The notes below the pieces were generated by a model. That model was not told the origin of the DNA. It did not search any database and worked only from the letters and a program-made list of their open reading frames with translations. Shown one piece after another: positions 1 to 7,609 of a stretch of 44,944 nucleotides of DNA (position 1 is its first letter; each line of letters begins with the position of its first letter). The stretch comes from Phycisphaerales bacterium. GTDB taxonomy: Bacteria > Planctomycetota > Phycisphaerae > Phycisphaerales > UBA1924. Where the stretch lies: the NCBI GenBank assembly GCA_026982335.1, contig JALSHH010000043.1, positions 1 to 44,944 on the forward strand, written 5' to 3'. Made by a program: the position numbers and the translations under genes.

Positions 1-156
1 ATGGCGTGGTATTTTGGTGCGTTATGCGAAGAAGTCATCGAACGACCTCGCTTCGATCAAACTCGCTTGTATCCTGATCTGGTACAGAAGACTTCAACGA
101 TTGACCGTTTTGAGATAGTTTCTAAGTCGATGCAGATGTATTTTTTGGTGCGGCGA

Positions 157-187
157 TTGGTGTTTGGATCGTGGGTGCGTCTATATT
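157..187 (+). promoter_or_regulatory. possible promoter of tRNA-Arg
   Basis: TTGGTG (157-162) and TATATT (182-187) stand 19 bp apart, upstream of the tRNA. The spacing is long and the -35 match is weak, so this is a tentative call. Positions 1-156 hold nothing else I can support. Confidence 0.3.
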
Positions 188-204
188 TGTCTTGTAGTTG
201 CTTT

Positions 205-278
205 GCCCCGATAGCTCAGCTGGATAGAGCAGCGGACTTCTAATCCGCAGGTCGAAGGTTCGAATCCTTCTCGGGGTG
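205..278 (+). tRNA. tRNA-Arg (anticodon UCU)
   Basis: A full cloverleaf can be read by eye. The 7-bp acceptor stem GCCCCGA pairs with TCGGGGT, with a G-U pair at position 1-72. The D-arm contains TAGCTCAGCTGGATAGAGCA. The anticodon stem GCGGA/TCCGC closes the loop CTTCTAA, giving anticodon TCT, which reads AGA and AGG. The T-arm carries GGTTCGAATCC and the discriminator is G278. No CCA is encoded. Seven T residues follow directly (279-285) and may help termination. TATATT at 182-187 is a possible -10 element for this gene. Confidence 0.97.
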
Positions 279-362
279 TTTTTTTGCTGCGTATCTGGGG
301 AGCGGTTGCGGGGATCGGGTTGGGATCGAAGTTGGGGCGGTGGTCTTTGGGCATTGTGAACC

Positions 363-368
363 TATGAT
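363..368 (+). promoter_or_regulatory. -10-like hexamer TATGAT, 5 nt before the start of the cystathionine beta-synthase gene
   Basis: TATGAT matches TATAAT at five of six positions and is followed by TGGGG and then the ATG at 374. No clear -35 element is seen. The spacing suggests a leaderless mRNA. Confidence 0.45.
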
Positions 369-373
369 TGGGG

Positions 374-1786
374 ATGCAAACAGCCTCCAAAACCGACTCG
401 ATCTTCTCGTCCAATACTTCGCCGATCAAGGGCAATATCCTCGAATCCATCGGGAATACGCCCCTCGTTGAACTCCACAAGGTCACCGAGCCGGGGTCGG
501 CGAGCGTGTATGCCAAGTGTGAGTTCATGAACCCGGCGGGGTCGATCAAGGATCGGATGGCGTTTTATATCATCTCGCGGGCCGAGCAGGAGGGGTTGCT
601 CAAGCCGGGGGGGACGATTGTGGAGAATACCTCGGGCAACACCGGGATGGGGGCGGCGATGGTGGCAGCGGTCAAAGGGTACAAGGCCGTATTCACGATG
701 CCTGACAAGATGAGTCAGGAGAAGATTGATGGGCTGCGGGCGTATGGGGCGCAGGTGATCATCACGCCTACGGATGTGCCTGGGGATTCGCCGGACCATT
801 ATGTGAATGTGGCGAAAAGGATCGCGGAGGAGACACCGAACTCATTTTATATGGATCAGTACCACTCACAGTGGAACATCGAGGCTCATGAACTCTCGAC
901 GGGGAAAGAAATTTACGATCAGACCGGAGGGGATGTCGATGCGATCGTCATCGGGACGGGCACCGGGGGGACGGTTTCGGGAGTTGGGCGATACTTCAAG
1001 AAGATGGGGTCGAAGTGCAAGATTATTGGGGTTGATCCGTTGGGGTCGGTGCATTTTCATTATTTCAATACCGGGACGATGTCCACGCCTTATGTTTACA
1101 AGGTGGAGGGGCTCGGCGAGGATATTCTGTGCAAAGCTTTCGATACCTCAGTGGTCGATGAGATGTATCAGGTCAATGACTACGAGTGCTTTACGATGGC
1201 GCGTCGGCTGACGCGTGAAGAAGGGCTTTTCTGTGGCGGATCGTCAGGGGGGATGGTGCATATCGCGTGCAAGATTGCCAAGGAGATGGGGCCCGGGAAG
1301 AAGGTCATTGCGATCTGTCCGGATTCGGGGACGCGGTATGTGACGAAGTATTTGTCGGATGAGTGGATGAAGATGCATGGTTTTTTGGAGCCTGTGAAGG
1401 GGCTTGGGGTGGTTGAGGATCTGATCGTTGGAGATCGGAAGGTCGTCACCGTGAACGAAAGCGATTCGGTCGATGCAGTCATCGCGGCACTTCGAAGTAA
1501 CGGGATTTCACAGGTGCCTGTGGTTGATGGGGCGGGTAAGCCTGTTGGGATTGTGCATGAAGTCGATATCTTGCGTGGGTTGCAAGACGGGTCGGTGCAG
1601 GGGAATACGAAGATTGGGACGATTGCTCATGAGCTCGGTGGGTTGCTGCATCCGAAGGCCCGGGTCGAGGAGTTGTATGGCATCTTCGAGACGGATCATG
1701 TCGCCATCGTGATTGAGGGAAATCAAATCATGGGTGTGGTCTCGAAGATCGACCTGATCGAACATCTCACCAAACTCAATGCATAA
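374..1786 (+). CDS. cystathionine beta-synthase (PLP enzyme with C-terminal CBS-domain pair)
   Basis: Predicted to condense homocysteine with serine to cystathionine, the first step of reverse transsulfuration in the cytosol. The first ~330 residues are a fold-type II PLP enzyme: Lys59 in SIKDR is the expected Schiff-base lysine, followed by the NTSGNTG loop that cradles the substrate and a glycine-rich phosphate-binding stretch (GTGTGGTVSG). Two CBS motifs follow, roughly residues 345-400 and 410-468, as in cystathionine beta-synthases and unlike plain cysteine synthases. An in-frame TTG lies at 368, but the ATG at 374 is preferred because of the -10 hexamer just before it; the protein is then 470 residues. 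The next gene is a gamma-lyase, which supports the pathway. A cysteine synthase with CBS domains is the main alternative. Confidence 0.88.
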   Translation: MQTASKTDSIFSSNTSPIKGNILESIGNTPLVELHKVTEPGSASVYAKCEFMNPAGSIKDRMAFYIISRAEQEGLLKPGGTIVENTSGNTGMGAAMVAAVKGYKAVFTMPDKMSQEKIDGLRAYGAQVIITPTDVPGDSPDHYVNVAKRIAEETPNSFYMDQYHSQWNIEAHELSTGKEIYDQTGGDVDAIVIGTGTGGTVSGVGRYFKKMGSKCKIIGVDPLGSVHFHYFNTGTMSTPYVYKVEGLGEDILCKAFDTSVVDEMYQVNDYECFTMARRLTREEGLFCGGSSGGMVHIACKIAKEMGPGKKVIAICPDSGTRYVTKYLSDEWMKMHGFLEPVKGLGVVEDLIVGDRKVVTVNESDSVDAVIAALRSNGISQVPVVDGAGKPVGIVHEVDILRGLQDGSVQGNTKIGTIAHELGGLLHPKARVEELYGIFETDHVAIVIEGNQIMGVVSKIDLIEHLTKLNA

Positions 1787-1820
1787 ACAAATCTCGATCC
1801 ACATTTGTAAAGGGCGATCA

Positions 1821-2978
1821 ATGGAAGTTACGAAGAACCACGATTTTGGTACACGGGCGATTCATGCAGGGCAGCGACCCGATCCGACGACCGGGGCGAT
1901 TATGACGCCGATCTACCAGACTTCGACTTATGTCCAGCAATCGCCTGGGAAGATCATCGGGGAATATGACTACTCGCGAGCAGCGAATCCGACCCGGGCG
2001 GCGCTTGAAGCCAACCTGGCCGACCTTGAAGGTGGGCGCTATGGGCTGTGCTTTGCATCGGGTGTGGCGGCGACGGGTGTGGTGCTGCATCTGCTGAGCA
2101 GCGGAGACAAGGTGCTGCTGGGTGATGATGTCTATGGGGGGACGAATCGGCTCTTCCATCGTGTGTTTACCCAACTCGGGATCGAGACGGTGCTGGTGGA
2201 TATGACCGATCTCGATGCGGTCAAGTCGATGATGGACGAGCGGGTGAAGTTGATTTGGCTTGAGACGCCTACAAATCCGATGCTCAAGATTGCTGATATT
2301 GCAGCGATTTCAGAGATCACCAAGGGCAACGATGTGATTCTGGCGGTGGACAACACCTTTGCGACACCTTATTTGCAGAACCCGCTGGCGCTGGGTGCGG
2401 ATATCGTGTGCCATTCGACGACCAAATATATTGGCGGGCATTCGGATTCGATCGGTGGGGCGTTGATTACCAATGATCCGGGTTTGTACGAACGATTGAA
2501 GTTTATTCAACTCTCCGAAGGCGCGGTGCCTGGGATTATGGAGTGTTTCTTGTTGCTGCGTTCGACCAAGACGCTTCATGTACGAATGCAGAGGCATTGT
2601 GAGAATGCAGAGAAAATAGCAGCCTATCTCGATGGGCATCCCAAGGTTGAGAAGGTGATCTATCCCGGATTGGAATCGCACCCCCAGCATGAACTGGGCA
2701 AGCGGCAGATGAGCGGGTTTGGTGGGATGATGACGATCTATATCAAGGGCGGGCTTGAAGAGTCACAGGCAATGCTTGAAAAGACGCGGTTTTTTGCATG
2801 TGCCGAATCGCTCGGTGGGGTTGAATCACTCATCGAACACCCGGCGATCATGACGCATGCGTCGGTGCCTGCGGATCAGCGAGCGAAGTTGGGAATCTCG
2901 GATAATCTGGTTCGGTTGAGTGTGGGGATTGAAGGGGTGGATGATCTGATCGCGGATTTGGATCAGGCGTTGGGTTGA
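1821..2978 (+). CDS. cystathionine gamma-lyase (trans-sulfuration PLP enzyme)
   Basis: A Cys/Met-metabolism PLP enzyme of 385 residues, close to the family's usual length. Seen: a YSRAANPTR phosphate-site segment, the FASGVAA turn, VDNTFATPYLQ with the PLP-pyridine aspartate, and Lys202 in STTKYIGGHSDS, the expected PLP lysine. Sequence alone does not separate the gamma-lyase from cystathionine gamma-synthase. The lyase is preferred because the gene follows a cystathionine beta-synthase on the same strand, 34 bp after its stop, so the pair would run homocysteine to cysteine. An earlier in-frame ATG at 1779 overlaps the upstream stop, but AGGG at 1811-1814 is well placed for the ATG at 1821. 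Confidence 0.85.
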   Translation: MEVTKNHDFGTRAIHAGQRPDPTTGAIMTPIYQTSTYVQQSPGKIIGEYDYSRAANPTRAALEANLADLEGGRYGLCFASGVAATGVVLHLLSSGDKVLLGDDVYGGTNRLFHRVFTQLGIETVLVDMTDLDAVKSMMDERVKLIWLETPTNPMLKIADIAAISEITKGNDVILAVDNTFATPYLQNPLALGADIVCHSTTKYIGGHSDSIGGALITNDPGLYERLKFIQLSEGAVPGIMECFLLLRSTKTLHVRMQRHCENAEKIAAYLDGHPKVEKVIYPGLESHPQHELGKRQMSGFGGMMTIYIKGGLEESQAMLEKTRFFACAESLGGVESLIEHPAIMTHASVPADQRAKLGISDNLVRLSVGIEGVDDLIADLDQALG

Positions 2979-3030
2979 GTCGAGAAAATACATCAGGTGC
3001 CACTACCCGGACTGGGAGAGGAGATGGGAG

Positions 3031-4068
3031 TCAGTCGGGGATGGCGCAGGCGCCGCCGTGGCGGGCATGGTAGTCTTGGTGGTATTCTTCGGCCTTGTAG
3101 AATTTGGGGGCGGGCATGATCTCGGTGGTGATGGTGCGATCGCTCCATTTGCCTTCGATTTGTTCGGCTTCGATGAAGGCTTTGGCGAGTTTGAGTTGTT
3201 CCTCGTCGGTGGTGAAGATCATTGAGCGATATTGAGGCCCGATGTCTGGTCCTTGGCGGTTGCCTTGGGTTGGGTTGTGGATTTTGAAAAAATGTTCGAG
3301 GAGCTGTTGGTAGGAGATGACAACCGGGTCATAGGTAAGCATGACCGATTCGGCATGCCCAGTGGTTCCGGTGGATACTTCTTCGTAGGTTGGCGTGTTG
3401 TCGTTTCCGCCTTGGTATCCCGATACGGCGTCGATGACGCCGGGGAGTTTGGCGAAGGTGTCTTCGACACCCCAAAAGCATCCGCCTGCAAAGTAGGCGG
3501 TTTTGAAGTTGGCGGGTTTGGCTTGGTCTGGCATGTCATGTCCTTTTTCGATGAAACTCAGCGAGGCAGAGTTGACGCAGAATCGTCGGCCGGTGGGTGG
3601 TGGGCCATCGGGGAAGACATGGCCGAGGTGTCCTGAGCAGCGTGCGCAAAGGATTTCAGTGCGCTCCATACCCAAGGTGTTGTCTGGTTTTTCGACGATA
3701 TGATCTGGGTCGAGGGGTTGGAAGAAACTTGGCCAGCCTGTACCTGAAATGAACTTGGCGTCGGATTTGAAGAGTGGAAGTTTACAGAGTCGGCAGATGT
3801 AGGTACCTTGGAGGTGGTTGTCGGTGAGGTTGCCGCAGAATGCGGGTTCGGTGCCCTTTTTGAGGATGATGCGTGCCTCTTCTTCGGTGAGATCTTTGGC
3901 ATATTTCCGAATCTGTGATTCATCCAGGGGGGTGATGTTGTGGCCGGTGGAAGAATACATGGGCTTGGTGGTCTCAGGTTTGGGTTGTTCTGGAACTGCG
4001 ATGAGCGAGGCCGCGAGGAACGATAGATTGACAATGAGGATACTTGCAAGTGCTTTGTGGATCAACAT
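3031..4068 (-). CDS. msrBA: exported bifunctional methionine sulfoxide reductase, MsrB-MsrA fusion
   Basis: Repairs both stereoisomers of methionine sulfoxide in oxidised proteins. Residues 1-24 form a hydrophobic signal peptide or anchor, so it probably acts outside the cytoplasm. The MsrB domain (about 45-175) has zinc cysteines C92, C95, C141 and C144 and catalytic Cys164 in RRFCVNSASLSF. The usual SGCGWPSF resolving cysteine is replaced (SGTGWPSF), and Cys78 in EPAFCGN may substitute. The MsrA domain (about 187-345) has GCFWG with catalytic Cys197 and a C-terminal Cys341 likely to resolve. GGAG stands 8 nt before the ATG. It is divergent from the metallophosphoesterase gene, with 137 bp between starts. 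Confidence 0.93.
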   Translation of the reverse strand: MLIHKALASILIVNLSFLAASLIAVPEQPKPETTKPMYSSTGHNITPLDESQIRKYAKDLTEEEARIILKKGTEPAFCGNLTDNHLQGTYICRLCKLPLFKSDAKFISGTGWPSFFQPLDPDHIVEKPDNTLGMERTEILCARCSGHLGHVFPDGPPPTGRRFCVNSASLSFIEKGHDMPDQAKPANFKTAYFAGGCFWGVEDTFAKLPGVIDAVSGYQGGNDNTPTYEEVSTGTTGHAESVMLTYDPVVISYQQLLEHFFKIHNPTQGNRQGPDIGPQYRSMIFTTDEEQLKLAKAFIEAEQIEGKWSDRTITTEIMPAPKFYKAEEYHQDYHARHGGACAIPD

Positions 4069-4205
4069 ATGGTTTTCTCCGGCGGGTATGATCGCGGAGT
4101 GAAACCGCTGGGGGATGTTTATTATTCGCTGCGGGTGAAGAATGGTTGCGTCTGGGGGGAGTGGTTGATGGATTTTGTGTATGATGGGGAAAAGGGGTTC
4201 TTTTG

Positions 4206-5423
4206 ATGATGAAATCAGCGATGCTCTGGTGTGTGATTGGTGTGGTGTGGTTGGTGTCGTCGTGGGTTTGGGGTGGCCCTGAGATTCCGCGGGTGGATGA
4301 GAGGGAGTCGTTTACTTTTGTCGCCTTTGGTGATCGCACCGGTGGTCCGAGAGAGGGGATCGAAGTGCTCGAATCGGCTGTTGAGATGACGAATTGGCTC
4401 GACCCTGATCTGGTGATGACCGTGGGGGATCTGGTCGAAGGGGAGTGTTTGCCCCGGGAATGGGTCAAAGAGGCGGGTGAGTTTCGGGGTGTGATGGACG
4501 AGCTGTCTATGCCTTGGTTCGCGGTTGCGGGGAATCATGATGTGTATCCGATGGAGGGGCGAGGCGAGGATTATACGGATTTGTACCGTGAGCACTTTGG
4601 CCCTTTAATTTATAGTTTCGATCATAAGTTTGCGCATTTTGTGGTGATGTTCAGTGATGAAGCGATGGGGTATGACGAGCCTGGGGTGGATCAAAACATG
4701 TCACCGGCGCAAATAGATTGGTTGCGCGATGATCTTGCCAAAACCGAGGCCAAACAGGTGTTTGTGTTTGTGCACCATCCGCGATGGACCAAGGCGTATG
4801 AAGGGTGCAACTGGGATGAGGTGCATGCGATTTTTGTTGAAGACGGGCGTCCGACGACGGTGGTTGGAGGGCATATCCACACGCTTCGTGATGATGGGAT
4901 GCGTGATAATGTGCATTATCTGACGCTGGCGACGACGGGTGGGTGGCCCAAGCGTGGATTTGATTATGCAACGCTGCATCATGTGACGCAATTTCAGGTG
5001 CGTGAGGATTCGGTGAAGATTGTGCATATCCCAGTAGGGTCGATTTTGGCTGGCGATGCGTATCCGGGGATTGAGTTCGATGAAATCAAGGACTTGAGCA
5101 GAGGGGAATGGGTGCGTGTTGAGGGGGTAATTGACCCTGGTGGTATTTCGCCGATTCGTGTGCAGGTTGAGAATAGGGTGTTACGGGCGATGGAGTTCAA
5201 GGTGTCGATGCATTTGCCTAGCGGGTGGGATTTGCAACCTTTGGTTCACGAGTTTTCGCTTGATTCTGGTGAACACAAAATGGTTGAGTTGAATGTCAAA
5301 ACACCTGATGGCACGGGTATGGGGAGTCTTTCGCCCGAAGTGATTGTGCGGGCGTATTACCCACATGTGCATGGTGAGGTGCAGGCGGTGTCGATCAAGC
5401 GGGAGGTTGAGATTGAAGAGTAA
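4206..5423 (+). CDS. exported calcineurin-like metallophosphoesterase
   Basis: A secreted or membrane-tethered dinuclear-metal phosphoesterase; the substrate cannot be told from sequence. Residues 1-23 are a signal peptide ending near VWG. Metal-ligand motifs appear in family order: FGDRTGG (41-47), GDLVEG (from 74), GNHDVYP (from 109), VHHPRW, then GGHIH. The last ~130 residues after the catalytic domain look beta-rich, suggesting an accessory sandwich domain. A TTG at 4203 is also in frame, but AAAGGGG at 4191-4197 is 8 nt before the ATG at 4206 (11 nt before the next ATG, 4209). It reads away from msrBA and converges on the def-fmt unit, whose last gene ends at its stop codon. Confidence 0.85.
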   Translation: MMKSAMLWCVIGVVWLVSSWVWGGPEIPRVDERESFTFVAFGDRTGGPREGIEVLESAVEMTNWLDPDLVMTVGDLVEGECLPREWVKEAGEFRGVMDELSMPWFAVAGNHDVYPMEGRGEDYTDLYREHFGPLIYSFDHKFAHFVVMFSDEAMGYDEPGVDQNMSPAQIDWLRDDLAKTEAKQVFVFVHHPRWTKAYEGCNWDEVHAIFVEDGRPTTVVGGHIHTLRDDGMRDNVHYLTLATTGGWPKRGFDYATLHHVTQFQVREDSVKIVHIPVGSILAGDAYPGIEFDEIKDLSRGEWVRVEGVIDPGGISPIRVQVENRVLRAMEFKVSMHLPSGWDLQPLVHEFSLDSGEHKMVELNVKTPDGTGMGSLSPEVIVRAYYPHVHGEVQAVSIKREVEIEE

Positions 5424-5969
5424 TCAAGCGGGTGTTCGCTGGCGTGGTTCGATGTAGGGTGTGAGTTCTTCAGGGATTTTTTTCAGGCCCCGCCGGAGTG
5501 CTTTTTCGATGGCGTAGTGGAGTGAATCGTGCATCCGCTCGTGGACGCGATCAGTGACATTGAGTCCCAACTCGTGCATGGTGTCGATGGCGAATTTCCA
5601 GGCGTAGTACTCTTCGAGACAACGAGGTTTGTAGGTGCCGAACCCGATGGCATGGTGTCCGATCTCGTGGAGGAAGATGGCAGCAGACATCGGGCCTTTG
5701 GGTTTGGGAGATTCGAGGAGTTTTGAGACGGTGCCATCGCGGTAGGTGACTTGCCAGGCGACGCCTGACATGGAGGATCGCCATTTGCGGACACGGACGC
5801 CGTATTGGGCGAGCATGTCTTTGGTGATCTGCTCGTACTTGAGGGCCATGCCTGTGGGGGCGGATGTTTGTTTGGGGACGATGGGTTTGGGCGCGGGTGG
5901 TTTGCGTCTTGAGCGTTTGGATCGGGTTGGCTTTGGGAGGAGGAAGTCCCAGAGTGTGAGTGCGTTCAT
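5424..5969 (-). CDS. small putative zinc metalloprotein with HEIGHH motif, unknown function
   Basis: A 181-residue protein I cannot assign to a named family. Residues 12-40 are a basic, proline-rich linker. The rest looks globular and carries HEIGH at 101-105, followed by glutamates 119-120 in CLEEYYAW, which fits a zincin-type site with a third ligand about 15 residues downstream. No signal peptide is seen, so it is probably cytosolic. The chosen ATG overlaps the fmt stop (ATGA, 5966-5969), so it is translationally coupled and is the third gene of def-fmt. A longer reading up to 6053 would run into fmt. The operon hints at a role in handling new polypeptides, but that is inference; peptidase activity is unproven. 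Confidence 0.7.
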   Translation of the reverse strand: MNALTLWDFLLPKPTRSKRSRRKPPAPKPIVPKQTSAPTGMALKYEQITKDMLAQYGVRVRKWRSSMSGVAWQVTYRDGTVSKLLESPKPKGPMSAAIFLHEIGHHAIGFGTYKPRCLEEYYAWKFAIDTMHELGLNVTDRVHERMHDSLHYAIEKALRRGLKKIPEELTPYIEPRQRTPA

Positions 5970-6922
5970 GGTGAGGCGGTTTGTGTCGGGAGGGGTGATC
6001 CGATGAGTTGTTCGCCGGGCTTGATGGATCGGCCATTGGCGAAGGCTTTCCAATCCATCGCCCGTTTGTTGGGTGGCTGAACCATCAGGAGTTGGATGGT
6101 TTGGGTATCGCCACAGGATACCAGACCGAAGTAGGGGTCGATGATGGTGCCCGGAGCTTCTTGGGAAGTTTGGTCGGCAGGTTTCGAGTGGTTGATCTTG
6201 ATGTGCTCGTTGCGAAATCCGACGGTGACGCTTGGCCAGGGGTTGAGGCCGTTGATTCGGGCGTTAACGAGGTGTGCGGGTTGGTTGAAATCGACGATGC
6301 CGTCGGCTTTGGACATCTTCGAGGCGATGGTGACCTTGGATGGGTCTTGGGTGAGGTAGTGCTCGGTGCCTGCAAGTCGGTCGTCGAGGACTTTGGCGAT
6401 CAAGTCTGGGCCGTCGTTTGAGAGGGCGTCGTGGAGCATGGCAGCGGTCATGTCGGGTTCAATGGGGTGGGTTGATTGGGCGAGGATGGCGCCGGCGTCC
6501 ATGTGTTTGTCGATGGTGATGACGGAGTTGCCGGTGGTTGTATCGCCGGCGACGATGGCGGAGTTGATTGGCGATGCGCCGCGCCATCTTGGGAGCAGGC
6601 TGGCGTGAAGATTGATGGCAAAGCGGTCGGCGATGAGTTTTTGGCCGAGGTATTGGCCATAGGCAATGACGACCCAGGCGCGGGCATCGAATGAGCGGAT
6701 GAGTTCGCGAGGTTCGTCGGCATTGATGTTCTCGGGTTTGATGAGCGGGGTATTGGGGAGGTGCTCGTCGGCCCATTGCCCGATGGGGGTGGGGGTGAGT
6801 TTGGAGCCTCTGCCTGCCTTGCGGTCGGGTTGGGTGATGATGGCGGTGATGGTGTGGTCTTGGGCGAGGCGTCGGAGGGTGGGGAGGCCAAAGGTGCCTG
6901 AGCCGAGGAAGACGATGTTCAT
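5966..6922 (-). CDS. fmt: methionyl-tRNA formyltransferase
   Basis: Transfers a formyl group from 10-formyl-tetrahydrofolate to initiator Met-tRNA. At 318 residues it has the expected length and both parts: the N-terminal formyltransferase domain with catalytic Asn104, His106 and Asp142 (NLHASLLPRWRG, then HMDAGAIL), and the C-terminal OB-like tRNA-binding domain. AAGGA is 7-8 nt before the ATG. It lies 17 bp after def and overlaps the next gene by 4 bp. The def-fmt pairing is the common bacterial arrangement, in which formyl addition and removal are co-expressed. Confidence 0.97.
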   Translation of the reverse strand: MNIVFLGSGTFGLPTLRRLAQDHTITAIITQPDRKAGRGSKLTPTPIGQWADEHLPNTPLIKPENINADEPRELIRSFDARAWVVIAYGQYLGQKLIADRFAINLHASLLPRWRGASPINSAIVAGDTTTGNSVITIDKHMDAGAILAQSTHPIEPDMTAAMLHDALSNDGPDLIAKVLDDRLAGTEHYLTQDPSKVTIASKMSKADGIVDFNQPAHLVNARINGLNPWPSVTVGFRNEHIKINHSKPADQTSQEAPGTIIDPYFGLVSCGDTQTIQLLMVQPPNKRAMDWKAFANGRSIKPGEQLIGSPLPTQTASP

Positions 6923-6939
6923 GGTGTTCGTCCTTTCGC

Positions 6940-7503
6940 TCAGCGTTTGGCGGCCTTTTCCATCTGCTTGATGCGGATTCGGTTTTTGAGCCGGGACATC
7001 TGGGTCATTTTATCGAGAATGAGGATGCCATCGAGGTGGTCGATTTCGTGTTGCCAGCATCGGGCGAGGAGCCCGGATGCGGTGCGGATGATTTCGTTGC
7101 CTTCGAGGTCGGTGGCGGTCATGGTGACGATTGAAGGGCGGTTGACTTCGCCTGTGATACCTGGGAGGGAGAGGCATCCTTCGTCGTAGGGTTCGAGTTG
7201 GCCTGCGAAGTTGGTGATTGTGGGGTTGAGGAAGACCTGAGGCGAATCGCAGGACTCGGGAAACTCGGGGGCGGAATATTCCGGGTCTGGCTCGGGATCC
7301 GGGGGGACATGAGCGACGAAGAGACGCCAGGAAAGTCCAATTTGGGGGGCAGCGAGCCCGATACCTTGAGCTCCATTCATCAGTTCGATCATGCGTTTGG
7401 CGACCGCCCGGACTTCGTCGGTGAGATCAACGGGTTTGGCTTTGGTTTTGAGCGTCTCAGTGGGGTAGAGCTCGATGCGGAGTTTGGCGGTGTTGATGGT
7501 CAT
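6940..7503 (-). CDS. def: peptide deformylase
   Basis: Removes the N-terminal formyl group from new polypeptides. All three family motifs are present: GIGLAAPQIG (47-56), EGCLSLPG with metal ligand Cys110, and QHEIDHLDG (151-159) with two histidine ligands and the catalytic glutamate. The 187-residue length is usual, with an acidic, proline-rich insert around 67-86 and a basic C-terminal tail. It is the first gene of def-fmt-HEIGHH. No Shine-Dalgarno sequence precedes the ATG; instead TACGAT lies exactly 6 nt upstream. The 106 bp to the divergent TPR gene hold both promoters. Confidence 0.97.
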   Translation of the reverse strand: MTINTAKLRIELYPTETLKTKAKPVDLTDEVRAVAKRMIELMNGAQGIGLAAPQIGLSWRLFVAHVPPDPEPDPEYSAPEFPESCDSPQVFLNPTITNFAGQLEPYDEGCLSLPGITGEVNRPSIVTMTATDLEGNEIIRTASGLLARCWQHEIDHLDGILILDKMTQMSRLKNRIRIKQMEKAAKR

Positions 7504-7509
7504 TTGGGA

Positions 7510-7515
7510 ATCGTA
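7510..7515 (-). promoter_or_regulatory. -10-like hexamer TACGAT, 6 nt before def start
   Basis: On the minus strand TACGAT is followed by TCCCAA and then the def ATG. No Shine-Dalgarno sequence is visible, consistent with a leaderless mRNA. Confidence 0.4.
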
Positions 7516-7609
7516 TGTCCTTGGATCGAGGTTGTGGGTGATCTGGGCGTCTTGAAGGGATCAAACCGCATAGACTTGCGGGTCTTGAATGATATGAGGA
7601 GCGTAGACC

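Noticed and set aside
1-243. 80-residue open frame at the left edge
   Set aside because: It runs through the tRNA-Arg gene and its last residues are simply the translated tRNA.
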